A stretch of 12,945 nt of DNA from CAXTEJ01 sp964243295 (GTDB taxonomy: Bacteria; Actinomycetota; Actinomycetes; Actinomycetales; Angustibacteraceae): positions 1 to 12,945 of the forward strand of contig CAXTEJ010000077.1 in assembly GCA_964243295.1 (NCBI GenBank). Reading direction: 5' to 3'. Positions 1 through 7,097 of the stretch are shown piece by piece. Position 1 is the stretch's first letter. Every line of letters begins with the position of its first letter. Below the pieces are notes generated by a model. The model searched no databases. It was not told the DNA's origin and saw only the letters and a program-made list of their open reading frames with translations. The position numbers and the translations under genes are program-made.

Positions 1-48
1 CCGCCCAGCCTCGAACGCCCGCACCCGACCAGAAGGACCACGACGGCC

Positions 49-825
49 ATGGCCAAGCGCATCGACGTGAAGGACCTCAACGTCTACTACGGCTCCTTCA
101 AGGCCGTCGAGGACGTCACCATGACGGTCGAGCCCCGCTCGGTCACGGCCTTCATCGGCCCCTCCGGCTGCGGCAAGTCGACCTTCCTGCGCACCCTCAA
201 CCGCATGCACGAGGTGATCCCCGGCGGCCGCGTCGAGGGCTCGGTGCGGCTGGACGACCAGGACCTCTACGCCTCGGACGTCGACCCGGTCGGTGTGCGC
301 CGCACGGTCGGCATGGTGTTCCAGCGGCCCAACCCGTTCCCGACGATGTCGATCTTCGACAACGTCGCCGCGGGCCTGCGGCTGAACGGCGTCAAGAACA
401 AGAAGCGGCTCACCGAGGTCGTCGAGCGCTCGCTCAAGGGCGCCAACCTCTGGAACGAGGTGAAGGACCGGCTCGAGAAGCCGGGTGCGGGCCTGTCGGG
501 CGGGCAGCAGCAGCGGCTGTGCATCGCCCGCGCGATCGCCGTCGAGCCGCAGGTGCTGCTCATGGACGAGCCCTGCTCGGCGCTCGACCCCATCTCGACG
601 CTCGCGATCGAGGACCTCATCGGTCAGCTGAAGTCGAGCTTCACCATCGTGATCGTGACGCACAACATGCAGCAGGCCGGTCGCGTCTCGGACCGCACGG
701 CGTTCTTCAACCTGGCCGCCACCGGCAAGCCCGGCCGGCTGATCGAGATGGACGACACGCAGCGCATCTTCAGCAACCCCAGCGAGCGGGCCACCGAGGA
801 CTACATCTCCGGCCGCTTCGGCTGA
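49..825 (+). CDS. pstB: Phosphate ABC transporter ATP-binding protein PstB
   Basis: This is the cytoplasmic ATPase that powers the PstSCA high-affinity phosphate importer. The 258-residue length is normal for PstB. Visible motifs are Walker A GPSGCGKST (37-45), a Q-loop in the PstB-typical FQRPNPFP (91-98, Q92), an intact signature LSGGQQQRL (149-157), Walker B VLLMDEP (169-175), the D-loop SALDP and the switch histidine in VTHNMQQA (H205). The end, with SNPSERATEDYISGRFG, is also PstB-like. The ATG is preceded by AGAAGGA about 11 bases upstream. In this family the usual gene order is pstS-pstC-pstA-pstB, so this is probably the last gene of an operon whose other genes lie to the left; the hairpin just after the stop fits that. 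A Pho-box promoter would also lie outside the window. Family assignment is secure. Confidence 0.97.
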   Translation: MAKRIDVKDLNVYYGSFKAVEDVTMTVEPRSVTAFIGPSGCGKSTFLRTLNRMHEVIPGGRVEGSVRLDDQDLYASDVDPVGVRRTVGMVFQRPNPFPTMSIFDNVAAGLRLNGVKNKKRLTEVVERSLKGANLWNEVKDRLEKPGAGLSGGQQQRLCIARAIAVEPQVLLMDEPCSALDPISTLAIEDLIGQLKSSFTIVIVTHNMQQAGRVSDRTAFFNLAATGKPGRLIEMDDTQRIFSNPSERATEDYISGRFG

Positions 826-837
826 GCCGCGGCCCTC

Positions 838-860
838 GTCGCCCGACTGCTTCGGGCGAC
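838..860 (+). terminator. Hairpin after pstB, probable terminator
   Basis: A perfect 9-bp stem (GTCGCCCGA at 838-846 with TCGGGCGAC at 852-860) encloses a 5-base loop, starting 12 bases after the pstB stop. No T-run follows, as is common for terminators in high-GC actinobacteria. It separates pstB from the ABC cassette at 934, which suggests the two are separate transcription units. Confidence 0.6.
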
Positions 861-933
861 CGCCACACCGACATGCCTGCGGGTCAGCAGGGCGTGCGTG
901 CGGCAGGATCTGCAGCACACCGAGGGGGTGCGG

Positions 934-1959
934 ATGAGCACGACGACTGTGACGGCGCACACAGGTCACGGGATCTTCACGGGGACGCCGGCGATCGAGG
1001 TGCGGGGGCTGCGCAAGACCTACCGCCGCCGGCGCCGGCCCGCGGAGAAGGCGCTGGACGGGCTCGACCTGGTGGTGCCCCGCGGGGGTGTCCACGGCTT
1101 CCTCGGGCCCAACGGCTCCGGCAAGACCACGACCATCCGCATCCTGCTCGGCCTCGCGAGGGCGGACGCCGGCGAGCTCAGCGTGCTGGGCCGCCCGGTG
1201 CCCCGCGAGCTGCCCCTGGTCGTCGGCCACGTCGGTGCGCTGGTCGAGAACCCGCTGTTCCTCCCGGGGCTGTCCGGGCGGGTGAGCCTGCGGCTGCTGG
1301 CGCGCTCGACCGGGGTGCCGACGTCCCGGGTCGAGGAGGTGCTCGAGCTCGTCGGCCTCGGCGACCGGGCCGACGACCTGTTCAAGGGCTACTCCCTCGG
1401 CATGCGCCAGCGCCTCGGCATCGCCGCGGCCCTGCTGAAGGACCCGGCGCTGCTGATCCTGGACGAGCCGAGCAACGGCCTCGACCCCGCCGGCATGAAG
1501 GAGGTGCGCGAGCTGGTCCGCCGCCTGGGCGCGGACGGGCGCACCGTGTTCCTGTCCTCGCACCTGCTCGGTGAGGTGCAGCAGGTCTGCGACCGGGTGT
1601 CGATCATGTCGCGCGGCCGGTGCCTCGTGACAGGGCCGGTCGGCGAGGTGCTGCAGGCGCACGGCGGCCGCGGCCACACCGTGGCGGTCGAGCAGCCGCA
1701 GGTGGCGGCCGGCGTCCTCGAGCAGGCCGGCTACGACGTCCAGCCGCAGCCGGACGGTCGGCTGCTGGTGGGCACGACCGGCCGCCCGGTGGGTGACGCG
1801 GCCGACCTGAACCGGCTGCTCGGCGAGCGCGGGCTGTGGGTGCGCGAGCTGACGCCGGTGGCAGCCGACCTCGAGAGCGCGTTCCTCGAGATCACCGCCG
1901 GCCAGGATCTCGGCTCAGGCCCCGACCCGGCGCGGGTCACGGGGAGGCGACGCGCATGA
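934..1959 (+). CDS. ABC-2 exporter ATPase, E-loop (BcrA/LanF-like) type
   Basis: Cytoplasmic ATPase of a two-component ABC exporter, 341 residues. Walker A GPNGSGKT is at 58-65, the signature is YSLGMRQRL (150-158, diverged from LSGGQ), Walker B is LLILDEP (170-176), the D-loop NGLDP follows and the switch histidine is H207 in SSHLL. The Q-loop glutamine is replaced by glutamate (GALVENP, E105). That E-loop, with the YSLGM signature, is typical of the bacitracin BcrA and lantibiotic-immunity LanF group. A C-terminal extension of about 110 residues follows the nucleotide-binding domain, as in that group. I chose ATG 934 because GAGGGGG lies 6 bases upstream; an in-frame GTG at 898 has no such site. 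The stop overlaps the permease start (ATGA), so the two are translationally coupled. The substrate is unknown; an antimicrobial peptide, lipid or drug is possible. Confidence 0.93.
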   Translation: MSTTTVTAHTGHGIFTGTPAIEVRGLRKTYRRRRRPAEKALDGLDLVVPRGGVHGFLGPNGSGKTTTIRILLGLARADAGELSVLGRPVPRELPLVVGHVGALVENPLFLPGLSGRVSLRLLARSTGVPTSRVEEVLELVGLGDRADDLFKGYSLGMRQRLGIAAALLKDPALLILDEPSNGLDPAGMKEVRELVRRLGADGRTVFLSSHLLGEVQQVCDRVSIMSRGRCLVTGPVGEVLQAHGGRGHTVAVEQPQVAAGVLEQAGYDVQPQPDGRLLVGTTGRPVGDAADLNRLLGERGLWVRELTPVAADLESAFLEITAGQDLGSGPDPARVTGRRRA

Positions 1960-3062
1960 GCACCGTCACCGGTCCGCACCTGCACGACACCACCGCCTCG
2001 CCGCGCCCGCGCGCGGCCACCGGTCTCGGAGCGCCGCTCGCGTCCGAGATCAGCCGGCTGCTGCACCGCAGGCTCGTGCTGGCGCTGCTCGCGGTCGGGG
2101 CGGTGGCGCTGGTGGTCGCCGGCGTCGCGCTGTTCGCCACGCACGGCACCGACGTCACCGGTGCCCGCGTGACGGCGGAGGCGGACTACCAGCGCTCGCT
2201 GGCCGACCAGCGCAGCTACCGCGCCCAGTGCCTCGCCGACCCGGGCATCCCCGAGGGCGAGAAGCAGGTGCAGTGCGGGACGGGCGAGGCCGATTCGCAG
2301 CTGAGCGCCGACAGCTTCTTCGTCGACCCGCGGCTGCGCGCCGACCAGGGGCTGCCCGAGCTCGCCATCGGCACCACCGTCGTCGGCGCAGTGCTGCTCG
2401 CTCTCGTGGGAGCCACCGCAGTGGGGGCCGACTGGTCGAGCCGCACCATGCTGAGCCTGCTGACCTGGCAGCCGCGTCGTCTGCGCTTCCTGGCCACGCG
2501 CCTCGGCGCCATCACCGTGCTCTCGCTGGCGGCGAGCGTCCTCGCCCAAGCCCTGGCGCTCGGTATGGGTGCCCTCGTGGTCGCGACGCGCGGGACCTTC
2601 GACGCCACCCCTGAGCTGCCGTCAGGCACGTACGTCGGATCAGCCGGCCAGGCGATGCTCGCGCAGGCCCACTTCTGGCGCGACCTGCTCTCGCTGCAGG
2701 CCCGGGGCATCGCCGTCATGGTGCTCGCCGCACTGGTGGCCGCAGGGCTCGCGACCCTCACCCGCGGGACCGGGGGCTTCCTCGGGGTGACCCTCGCCTG
2801 GCTGGTGCTCGTCGAGGTCGCCGGCCAGGCGCTGCTGCTGGGCAGGGCCCCCTCGCTGGTGCCGTGGACGCTGACCCAGAGCGCCGCCGCCGCGCTGCAG
2901 CCGGGCGGTCTGCGGCTCTACCTCGACCAGGTGCAGACGCCCCGGGGGTTCGAGCAGCGCACCCAGCTGGTGTCGAACCTCGACGGACTGTCGCACCTCG
3001 GGCTGCTCGCCGTCGTCGTGCTCGTCGCCGCCGGCGTGCTGCTGCGCCGCCGCGACCTGTGA
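1956..3062 (+). CDS. ABC-2 type permease partner
   Basis: Membrane subunit of the exporter encoded just upstream, 368 residues. The first 35 or so residues are cytoplasmic and basic, followed by a hydrophobic helix at about 40-60. A polar segment of about 80 residues with two cysteines comes next, then several clustered helices, and a last helix ending in the positively charged LRRRDL at the C-terminus. This six-helix layout with a large loop after helix 1 is usual for ABC-2 permeases such as BcrB or NatB. ATG 1956 overlaps the ATPase stop by four bases, and GGGGAGG at 1941-1947 is well placed as its ribosome binding site. An alternative start further upstream would lie inside the ATPase gene and gives an arginine-rich, implausible N-terminus. 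The sequence does not show which substrate is moved. Confidence 0.85.
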   Translation: MSTVTGPHLHDTTASPRPRAATGLGAPLASEISRLLHRRLVLALLAVGAVALVVAGVALFATHGTDVTGARVTAEADYQRSLADQRSYRAQCLADPGIPEGEKQVQCGTGEADSQLSADSFFVDPRLRADQGLPELAIGTTVVGAVLLALVGATAVGADWSSRTMLSLLTWQPRRLRFLATRLGAITVLSLAASVLAQALALGMGALVVATRGTFDATPELPSGTYVGSAGQAMLAQAHFWRDLLSLQARGIAVMVLAALVAAGLATLTRGTGGFLGVTLAWLVLVEVAGQALLLGRAPSLVPWTLTQSAAAALQPGGLRLYLDQVQTPRGFEQRTQLVSNLDGLSHLGLLAVVVLVAAGVLLRRRDL

Positions 3063-3072
3063 GCGCGTCACA

Positions 3073-3099
3073 CCCGACGTCGTCGGTCCCGACGTCGGG
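3073..3099 (+). terminator. Hairpin after the first ABC cassette
   Basis: CCCGACGTC (3073-3081) pairs perfectly with GACGTCGGG (3091-3099) around a 9-base loop, 10 bases after the permease stop. It is the best terminator candidate for the 934-3062 cassette. It lacks a T-run, so termination is inferred from position and stem strength. Confidence 0.55.
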
Positions 3100-3270
3100 C
3101 ACGGGGTGTCCGTCATCCGCGCGCCGACGAGCCCGAGCTCGACAGCGCGGCCCGCGCCTTTCCCGTGGTCGAACGGCGCTCCGTCACCGTGCGCAGCGGC
3201 AGCAGCACCCGCTGCAAGGGCCAGTGTCCATAGCCTGAACGGGTGGTCTCCACACACCCACCTGGGCGTG

Positions 3271-3276
3271 CATGAT
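3271..3276 (+). promoter_or_regulatory. Possible -10 element for a leaderless mRNA
   Basis: CATGAT (inside TGCATGAT) ends 6 bases before GTG 3283. Leaderless transcripts in actinobacteria start at the start codon about 7 bases after a -10 box of this general form. The G-rich GGGGAGG at 3277-3283 overlaps the GTG, so it cannot act as a normal ribosome binding site for it. I see no convincing -35 hexamer. Speculative. Confidence 0.2.
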
Positions 3277-3282
3277 GGGGAG

Positions 3283-3483
3283 GTGATCACTGGTCAGCAC
3301 CGCACCGACGTCCAGCCCGCGCCCGCTCCCTCGCCGCAGATCGACCCCGACCGGCACCTCGTGACCACGCTCGACCGAGGCTCGTTCGTGCACGCGACCT
3401 GCCTGCTGTGCCCGTGGGACGGCCCAGCCCGGCGCGCCTACGCCAGCGCCGACCGCGACGCCGACCGCCACCTGCTCACCTGA
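3283..3483 (+). CDS. Small CxxC protein of unknown function
   Basis: A 66-residue protein I cannot name. The first half is polar and proline-rich. The second half carries a compact CLLCPWDGPARR segment (C40, C43) flanked by H37 and H63. This looks like part of a zinc-binding knuckle, and small proteins of this sort with a CxxC-W-G-RR core are familiar among actinobacterial hypotheticals. No membrane segment or signal peptide is seen. The reading frame is open back to 3106, but the upstream part translates to a low-complexity P/A/S stretch, so GTG 3283 is the more believable start. It stands between the ABC cassette hairpin and the convergent metallophosphoesterase, only 18 bases from that gene's end, so it is probably transcribed on its own. 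The exact start is uncertain. Confidence 0.55.
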   Translation: MITGQHRTDVQPAPAPSPQIDPDRHLVTTLDRGSFVHATCLLCPWDGPARRAYASADRDADRHLLT

Positions 3484-3501
3484 TCGCGGCGGCCGGCACG
3501 C

Positions 3502-5052
3502 TCAACGCGCTGCCTGCGCGCTCGGCGACGGGTCGACCGAGGCAGTCAGGGACGGTGCCGGCTCCGGCAGCGCGTCGTCGTCCTCGTCCACCACGGTGCG
3601 GTCGATGCTGACCGACGTGAGGCCCAGCCCGCCGACCGTCACCTGGTCGTAGGCGAGCAGCCGGCCGGCGTCCTCACCGCTGCGGCGCAGGTACAGCAGC
3701 GTCGCCTCCAACGGCACCGGTGTGCCCTCGGTCAGCCGCTCGAGGCCGGCGGACGTCACGCCGGCGCCGCCGGTGCTGCCCTCGACCATGACCCGGGTGC
3801 CGTCGGTGACCGAGACGTCGCGGCGGTGCAGGTGGCCGGCGAGCACCAGCGGCACCGTGCCCTGCAGCGTGGCCAGCCGGGTCGGGTCGTGCACCACGGC
3901 GAGCTGCACCGGGGCGCCCTCGTGGGTCTGGTCGTACTGCTCGATGACCGAGGCGAGGCGGGTGACCGACTCCGCGACGGCGTCCTTGCCGATCGTGTCA
4001 CCGGGGCCCTCGGCGGGGGTGGTGCGCGGGTCGGCGATGCCGGCGATGCGCAGGCCGGCGACCGTGCGCACCTGCCCGTCGAGCACGACGGCGCCGCGCT
4101 GCCGGGCCACCGCCGCGGCCACGCCGGACGAGTCGTGGTTGCCGCGCACGAAGACGTAGGGGGCACCGAGCCCGCCGATGCGCCCCACGAAGCCCTGCTC
4201 GGCGGTGCTCCCCCAGGTGCTGATGTCACCGGAGTCGACGATGGCGTCGACCTTGAACTGGCGCACCAGCCGGCTGGTCAGGTCGAAGCCGAGCGGGTTG
4301 AGGTGCAGGTCGCTGATGTGCAGCACCGTCACCACGTCGGCCCCCTGCCTGGGGTCGAAGGTCTGCAGCCGGTCGCCGAGGGCGTAGAGCGTCGTCACCG
4401 ACTGCACGAAGTCCGACAGGCCCGAGCGGTAGCCCTCGAGGCGCTCGGCGAGCGTGGTGGTGCGGCGCTGCACGTACGGAGCGCTGCTGAGCAGACCGGT
4501 GAACCGCGGCTGCGACAGCCGCGCCCCGTCGAACGTGAGCGCGGTCAGGCCGCCGAGCACGAGGGTCGTGGTCAGCAGCGTCGCGACGCCGGTCACGGCA
4601 CCACGCCAGGACCGCCAGGCGAGCACCGCGAGCAGCACCGCCCCGGCGAGCGCGGCCAGCAGCGCCGAGCCGAGGGCGCGCAGCGCGGCTGCCCGGACGA
4701 CGTCCGGCGCGGTGAGCTGCAGCTGTGCGAGCGCGCCGGGGCTCGCGACCAGACGTCGAGCCGCGTCGAGGTCGACCGAGCGCACCGAGGCCTGGACGGC
4801 GACCGGCGCGCGGTGGGTGTCGAAGCGCACGTCACCGACCGGCGGCAGCGCGACGGCGACCCCGGGGTCGAGGCTGGGCCGGACGCTGACGACCAGCGCG
4901 AGCGGGCCGAGGTCGGCGCCCGCCGACGGTGCGACGAGGGCGCCCACGAAGGCACCGAGCAGGGCGAGCAGCACGGTCGCCGCGAGGCGCAGCGACCGCC
5001 GCGTGCCGGCCGGCCGGTCGACCGGCCGATCAACCGGCACGGCAGACGGCAC
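3502..5052 (-). CDS. Membrane-anchored metallophosphoesterase
   Basis: A calcineurin-like metallophosphoesterase of 516 residues. Metal-binding motifs appear in order: DLHLN (D248, H250), GD (D276), GNHD (304-307), VVHDP (H388) and GHLH (406-409). All dinuclear-metal ligands are present, so it should be an active phosphomono- or diesterase. Three hydrophobic helices precede the domain, at about 22-44, 126-147 and 153-174. Arginines before helix 1 and in the short RSWR turn between helices 2 and 3 suggest N-in topology, which puts both the 80-residue segment and the catalytic domain outside the membrane. An acidic, proline-rich tail ends the protein. I chose GTG 5052 because GAAGGTGAG lies just upstream; an in-frame GTG at 5109 lacks a ribosome binding site. 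With pstB nearby, scavenging phosphate from organic esters is a reasonable but unproven role. Confidence 0.88.
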   Translation of the reverse strand: MPSAVPVDRPVDRPAGTRRSLRLAATVLLALLGAFVGALVAPSAGADLGPLALVVSVRPSLDPGVAVALPPVGDVRFDTHRAPVAVQASVRSVDLDAARRLVASPGALAQLQLTAPDVVRAAALRALGSALLAALAGAVLLAVLAWRSWRGAVTGVATLLTTTLVLGGLTALTFDGARLSQPRFTGLLSSAPYVQRRTTTLAERLEGYRSGLSDFVQSVTTLYALGDRLQTFDPRQGADVVTVLHISDLHLNPLGFDLTSRLVRQFKVDAIVDSGDISTWGSTAEQGFVGRIGGLGAPYVFVRGNHDSSGVAAAVARQRGAVVLDGQVRTVAGLRIAGIADPRTTPAEGPGDTIGKDAVAESVTRLASVIEQYDQTHEGAPVQLAVVHDPTRLATLQGTVPLVLAGHLHRRDVSVTDGTRVMVEGSTGGAGVTSAGLERLTEGTPVPLEATLLYLRRSGEDAGRLLAYDQVTVGGLGLTSVSIDRTVVDEDDDALPEPAPSLTASVDPSPSAQAAR

Positions 5053-5173
5053 GGTGCTCACCTTCGGGGCGTGGCGGTCGGGACGGGCGCCGGGCTGGGA
5101 GCGCCTCACGGCGCGCGGCCGCTCGTAGCGGCTCCATGTGGGACCCGGGGCTACCGCAGCCCGACGCCCGGGT

Positions 5174-5187
5174 GCTCCCGTGGGAGC
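5174..5187 (-). terminator. Short hairpin downstream of the 5832-5200 gene
   Basis: GCTCCC and GGGAGC form an inverted repeat with a 2-base centre (realistically a 5-bp stem with a CGTG loop). It lies 13 bases past the stop of the minus-strand gene and upstream of the metallophosphoesterase. It is short and has no T-run. If it does not terminate, the two minus-strand genes would be co-transcribed. Confidence 0.25.
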
Positions 5188-5199
5188 CCGACCAGTGTC

Positions 5200-5832
5200 T
5201 CAGGTCAGGTCGTGCGCGCGCCAGGCGCGGGCCGCGCCTTCGAGGTCCTCGGCGGTCTGCTGCAGCGAGGCGGCCCGCCGGGTGGTGGTCTCGGCGGCCT
5301 CGGGGTCGGGCATGTCGTCGGCGTTGAGGGCACGCCCCGCCGCGACGACGCGGCAGAATGCCGCGGCGCGCTCGAGGGCGACGTCGAGCTCGCCGCGGTA
5401 GACGCCGGTGAGCACGGCGTCGGCGAGCGCGCGCACCTCCTGGGCGCCGGGCGGGGCCGCGACACCGGCCACGACGTGCTGCACCTGCGCGACCGTGTGG
5501 CCGGCGGTGTAGTCGCGGGAGGCACCGGCCGGGTCGTTCCGCACCCACTCCCGGACGACGTACAGCCGCCACAGCGCACCGGGCAGTGACCGCGCCGGCC
5601 GGCCGGCCCACAGGTCCGCGATGGTGTCGAGGCCGTGGTCCTCGACCAGTCGCACCAGGCGGGCGGTCACCTCGGGGTCCTCGGCGCGGCGCCCGGCGTC
5701 GACGATGGCGAAGGCCGTGGCGTGCGCCGCCTCGGCCAGGACCGCCGGGTCCTCACCGCCGCTGAAGGTGTCGAGTGCGGCCGGGCCGAGCATGGCCGGC
5801 CGGCGTGGCCGGTGGCTGGGGCGCTGCGTCAC
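5200..5832 (-). CDS. Conserved-looking helical protein, unknown function
   Basis: A 210-residue protein that I do not recognise at family level. It has no signal peptide or membrane helix and is rich in alanine, leucine and charged residues in a pattern that predicts an all-helical soluble fold. Blocks that look constrained are LGPAALDTFSGGEDP near residue 15, the W-rich LWRLYVVREWVRNDP near 90, and a long charged helix near the C-terminus. The start GTG 5832 has a good ribosome binding site, GGGAGGA, 7 bases upstream. The frame continues open far upstream, but only because it shadows the divergent gene on the other strand. The 162-base region before it is shared with the LolA-like operon, so the two may be controlled together. 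No function is claimed. Confidence 0.75.
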   Translation of the reverse strand: MTQRPSHRPRRPAMLGPAALDTFSGGEDPAVLAEAAHATAFAIVDAGRRAEDPEVTARLVRLVEDHGLDTIADLWAGRPARSLPGALWRLYVVREWVRNDPAGASRDYTAGHTVAQVQHVVAGVAAPPGAQEVRALADAVLTGVYRGELDVALERAAAFCRVVAAGRALNADDMPDPEAAETTTRRAASLQQTAEDLEGAARAWRAHDLT

Positions 5833-5883
5833 CGCCCGATCCTCCCACCGGGGCGTCGCCCACGCCGTCATCAGGCGGCGCTC

Positions 5884-5896
5884 TTGCGGGCCGCAA
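5884..5896. promoter_or_regulatory. Palindrome in the divergent promoter region
   Basis: TTGCGG-G-CCGCAA is a perfect 13-base inverted repeat between the divergent genes starting at 5832 (minus) and 5995 (plus). Its position, 51 bases from one start and 98 from the other, suits an operator for a dimeric regulator. On the minus strand TTGCGG could also be read as a -35 element. No matching -10 is clear on either strand. The call rests on symmetry and position only. Confidence 0.3.
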
Positions 5897-5994
5897 CGCT
5901 TCTCAGGCTGCTCACAGGTTGGCGGGCGCACAATGGTGGACGGCGACGCGCGGCGTCCGCCGACCTGATCGACCGCCTGCCACGAGGACACGTC

Positions 5995-7092
5995 ATGCCG
6001 TTGCCGTCCCACCGACCGTTCTCCCGCCGCGCCCGCTGGGCCGTGCCGGCCGGCACCGTCGCGGTGGTCGCCGCCGGCCTGCTCGTCTCGCCCGTCGTCG
6101 CCGACGCCTCCTCCTCGCTGCCCGCTCGCAGCGCCGCCGAGCTGCTCGCCTCGACCCGCGCCGCCACCGACCACCCGTTCTCCGGCACCGTCAGCCAGAC
6201 CGCTCGCCTCGGCCTGCCCGAGCTGCCCGGCGCGAGCTCGACGTCGCTGTCGGTGACCTCGCTCGTCACCGGCACCCACACGGCCCGGGTCTGGTACGCC
6301 GCGCCCGACCGCACGCGCGTGGCGCTCGTCGGGTCCCTCGCCGAGACGAACGTGGTGCGCGCGGGCTCCGACGTCTGGACCTGGAGCAGCGAGGACCGCA
6401 AGGCCACCCACACGATCCTGCCCTCGGCCGACGCCAGCCAGACGTCCGACGGCGCCGCCTCGATCACTCCCGCCCAGGCGGCCGAGAAGGTGCTCGCCGC
6501 GATCGACCCGACGACGGTGGTCACCGTCGACGGCTCGGTCAGCGTGGCCGGGCGACCGGCGTACGAGCTGGTGCTCGCACCCCGTGACGCGAGCTCGCTC
6601 GTCGGCCAGGTGCGCCTCGCCATCGACGCCCGCACCAGCACCCCGCTGCGCGTCGAGGTCTTCGGCGAGGGCGCCAGCAAGCCGGCGTTCGAGACCGGCT
6701 TCACGTCCATCCGCTTCAAGGCGCCCGCCGCCTCGGTGTTCGCCTTCACCCCGCCGGCCGGCGCGCAGGTCACGACGACGGACCTGTCGGCGGTGGCGGC
6801 GCCGAGCACGGCGCCCCGGCGTCGCAGCGCGACCGGCGCCAGGCCTACCGTCATCGGCACCGGCTGGACCGCCGTCGTGTCGGTGCCCGGCGTCCAGCTG
6901 GGGTCGTCATCGAGCAACGAGCAGCTGTCGACCCTGCTGCGCTCGGCCGACCGCGTGAGCGGGGCGTGGGGCAGCGGCCGCATCCTGCGCACGGCGCTGG
7001 TCACGGCGCTGCTGACCGACGACGGCCGGCTGTACGTCGGTGCGGTCACGCCCGCGGTGCTGGAGCAGGCCGCCGCCAGCTCCGCCCGCTGA
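5995..7092 (+). CDS. Exported LolA/RseB-like lipoprotein-carrier fold protein
   Basis: A 365-residue protein with a basic N-terminus and one hydrophobic segment at about 14-36, ending in VVADA, which could be a signal peptidase I site or a membrane anchor. No lipobox cysteine is present. Residues about 45-260 resemble the LolA / MucB-RseB / DUF2092 fold. Signs are the AAELLAS opening helix, the beta-rich SGTVSQTA and VWTWSSEDRKATHT strands, the GRPAYELVLAPRD core and the closing VFAFTPPAGAQV, which is typical of these proteins. An alanine/proline linker and a second small domain of about 80 residues follow. ATG 5995 has GAGGA 6 bases upstream. Only 5 bases separate it from the next ATPase gene, so it should act with that exporter outside the membrane, perhaps binding lipid or lipoprotein. 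The family call is by pattern recognition; the role is inferred. Confidence 0.75.
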   Translation: MPLPSHRPFSRRARWAVPAGTVAVVAAGLLVSPVVADASSSLPARSAAELLASTRAATDHPFSGTVSQTARLGLPELPGASSTSLSVTSLVTGTHTARVWYAAPDRTRVALVGSLAETNVVRAGSDVWTWSSEDRKATHTILPSADASQTSDGAASITPAQAAEKVLAAIDPTTVVTVDGSVSVAGRPAYELVLAPRDASSLVGQVRLAIDARTSTPLRVEVFGEGASKPAFETGFTSIRFKAPAASVFAFTPPAGAQVTTTDLSAVAAPSTAPRRRSATGARPTVIGTGWTAVVSVPGVQLGSSSSNEQLSTLLRSADRVSGAWGSGRILRTALVTALLTDDGRLYVGAVTPAVLEQAAASSAR

Positions 7093-7097
7093 CCGAC

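Noticed and set aside
1731..2549. 272-codon minus-strand frame opposite the first ABC cassette
   Set aside because: It spans the coupled ATPase/permease junction and is a compositional shadow with no domain.
3106..3282. Upstream extension of the small CxxC protein to GTG 3106
   Set aside because: The added 59 residues are a low-complexity A/P/S stretch and the start follows the terminator-like hairpin by only 6 bases.
3272..3286. Mini-ORF ATG-ATG-GGG-AGG-TGA as a leader peptide
   Set aside because: It has only four codons, no ribosome binding site and no attenuator hairpin after it; the sequence is better explained as a start-region context.
3826..5589. 587-codon open frame on the plus strand across the phosphatase and the next gene
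   Set aside because: It is an arginine/glycine-rich shadow that crosses two well-supported minus-strand genes, with no motifs.
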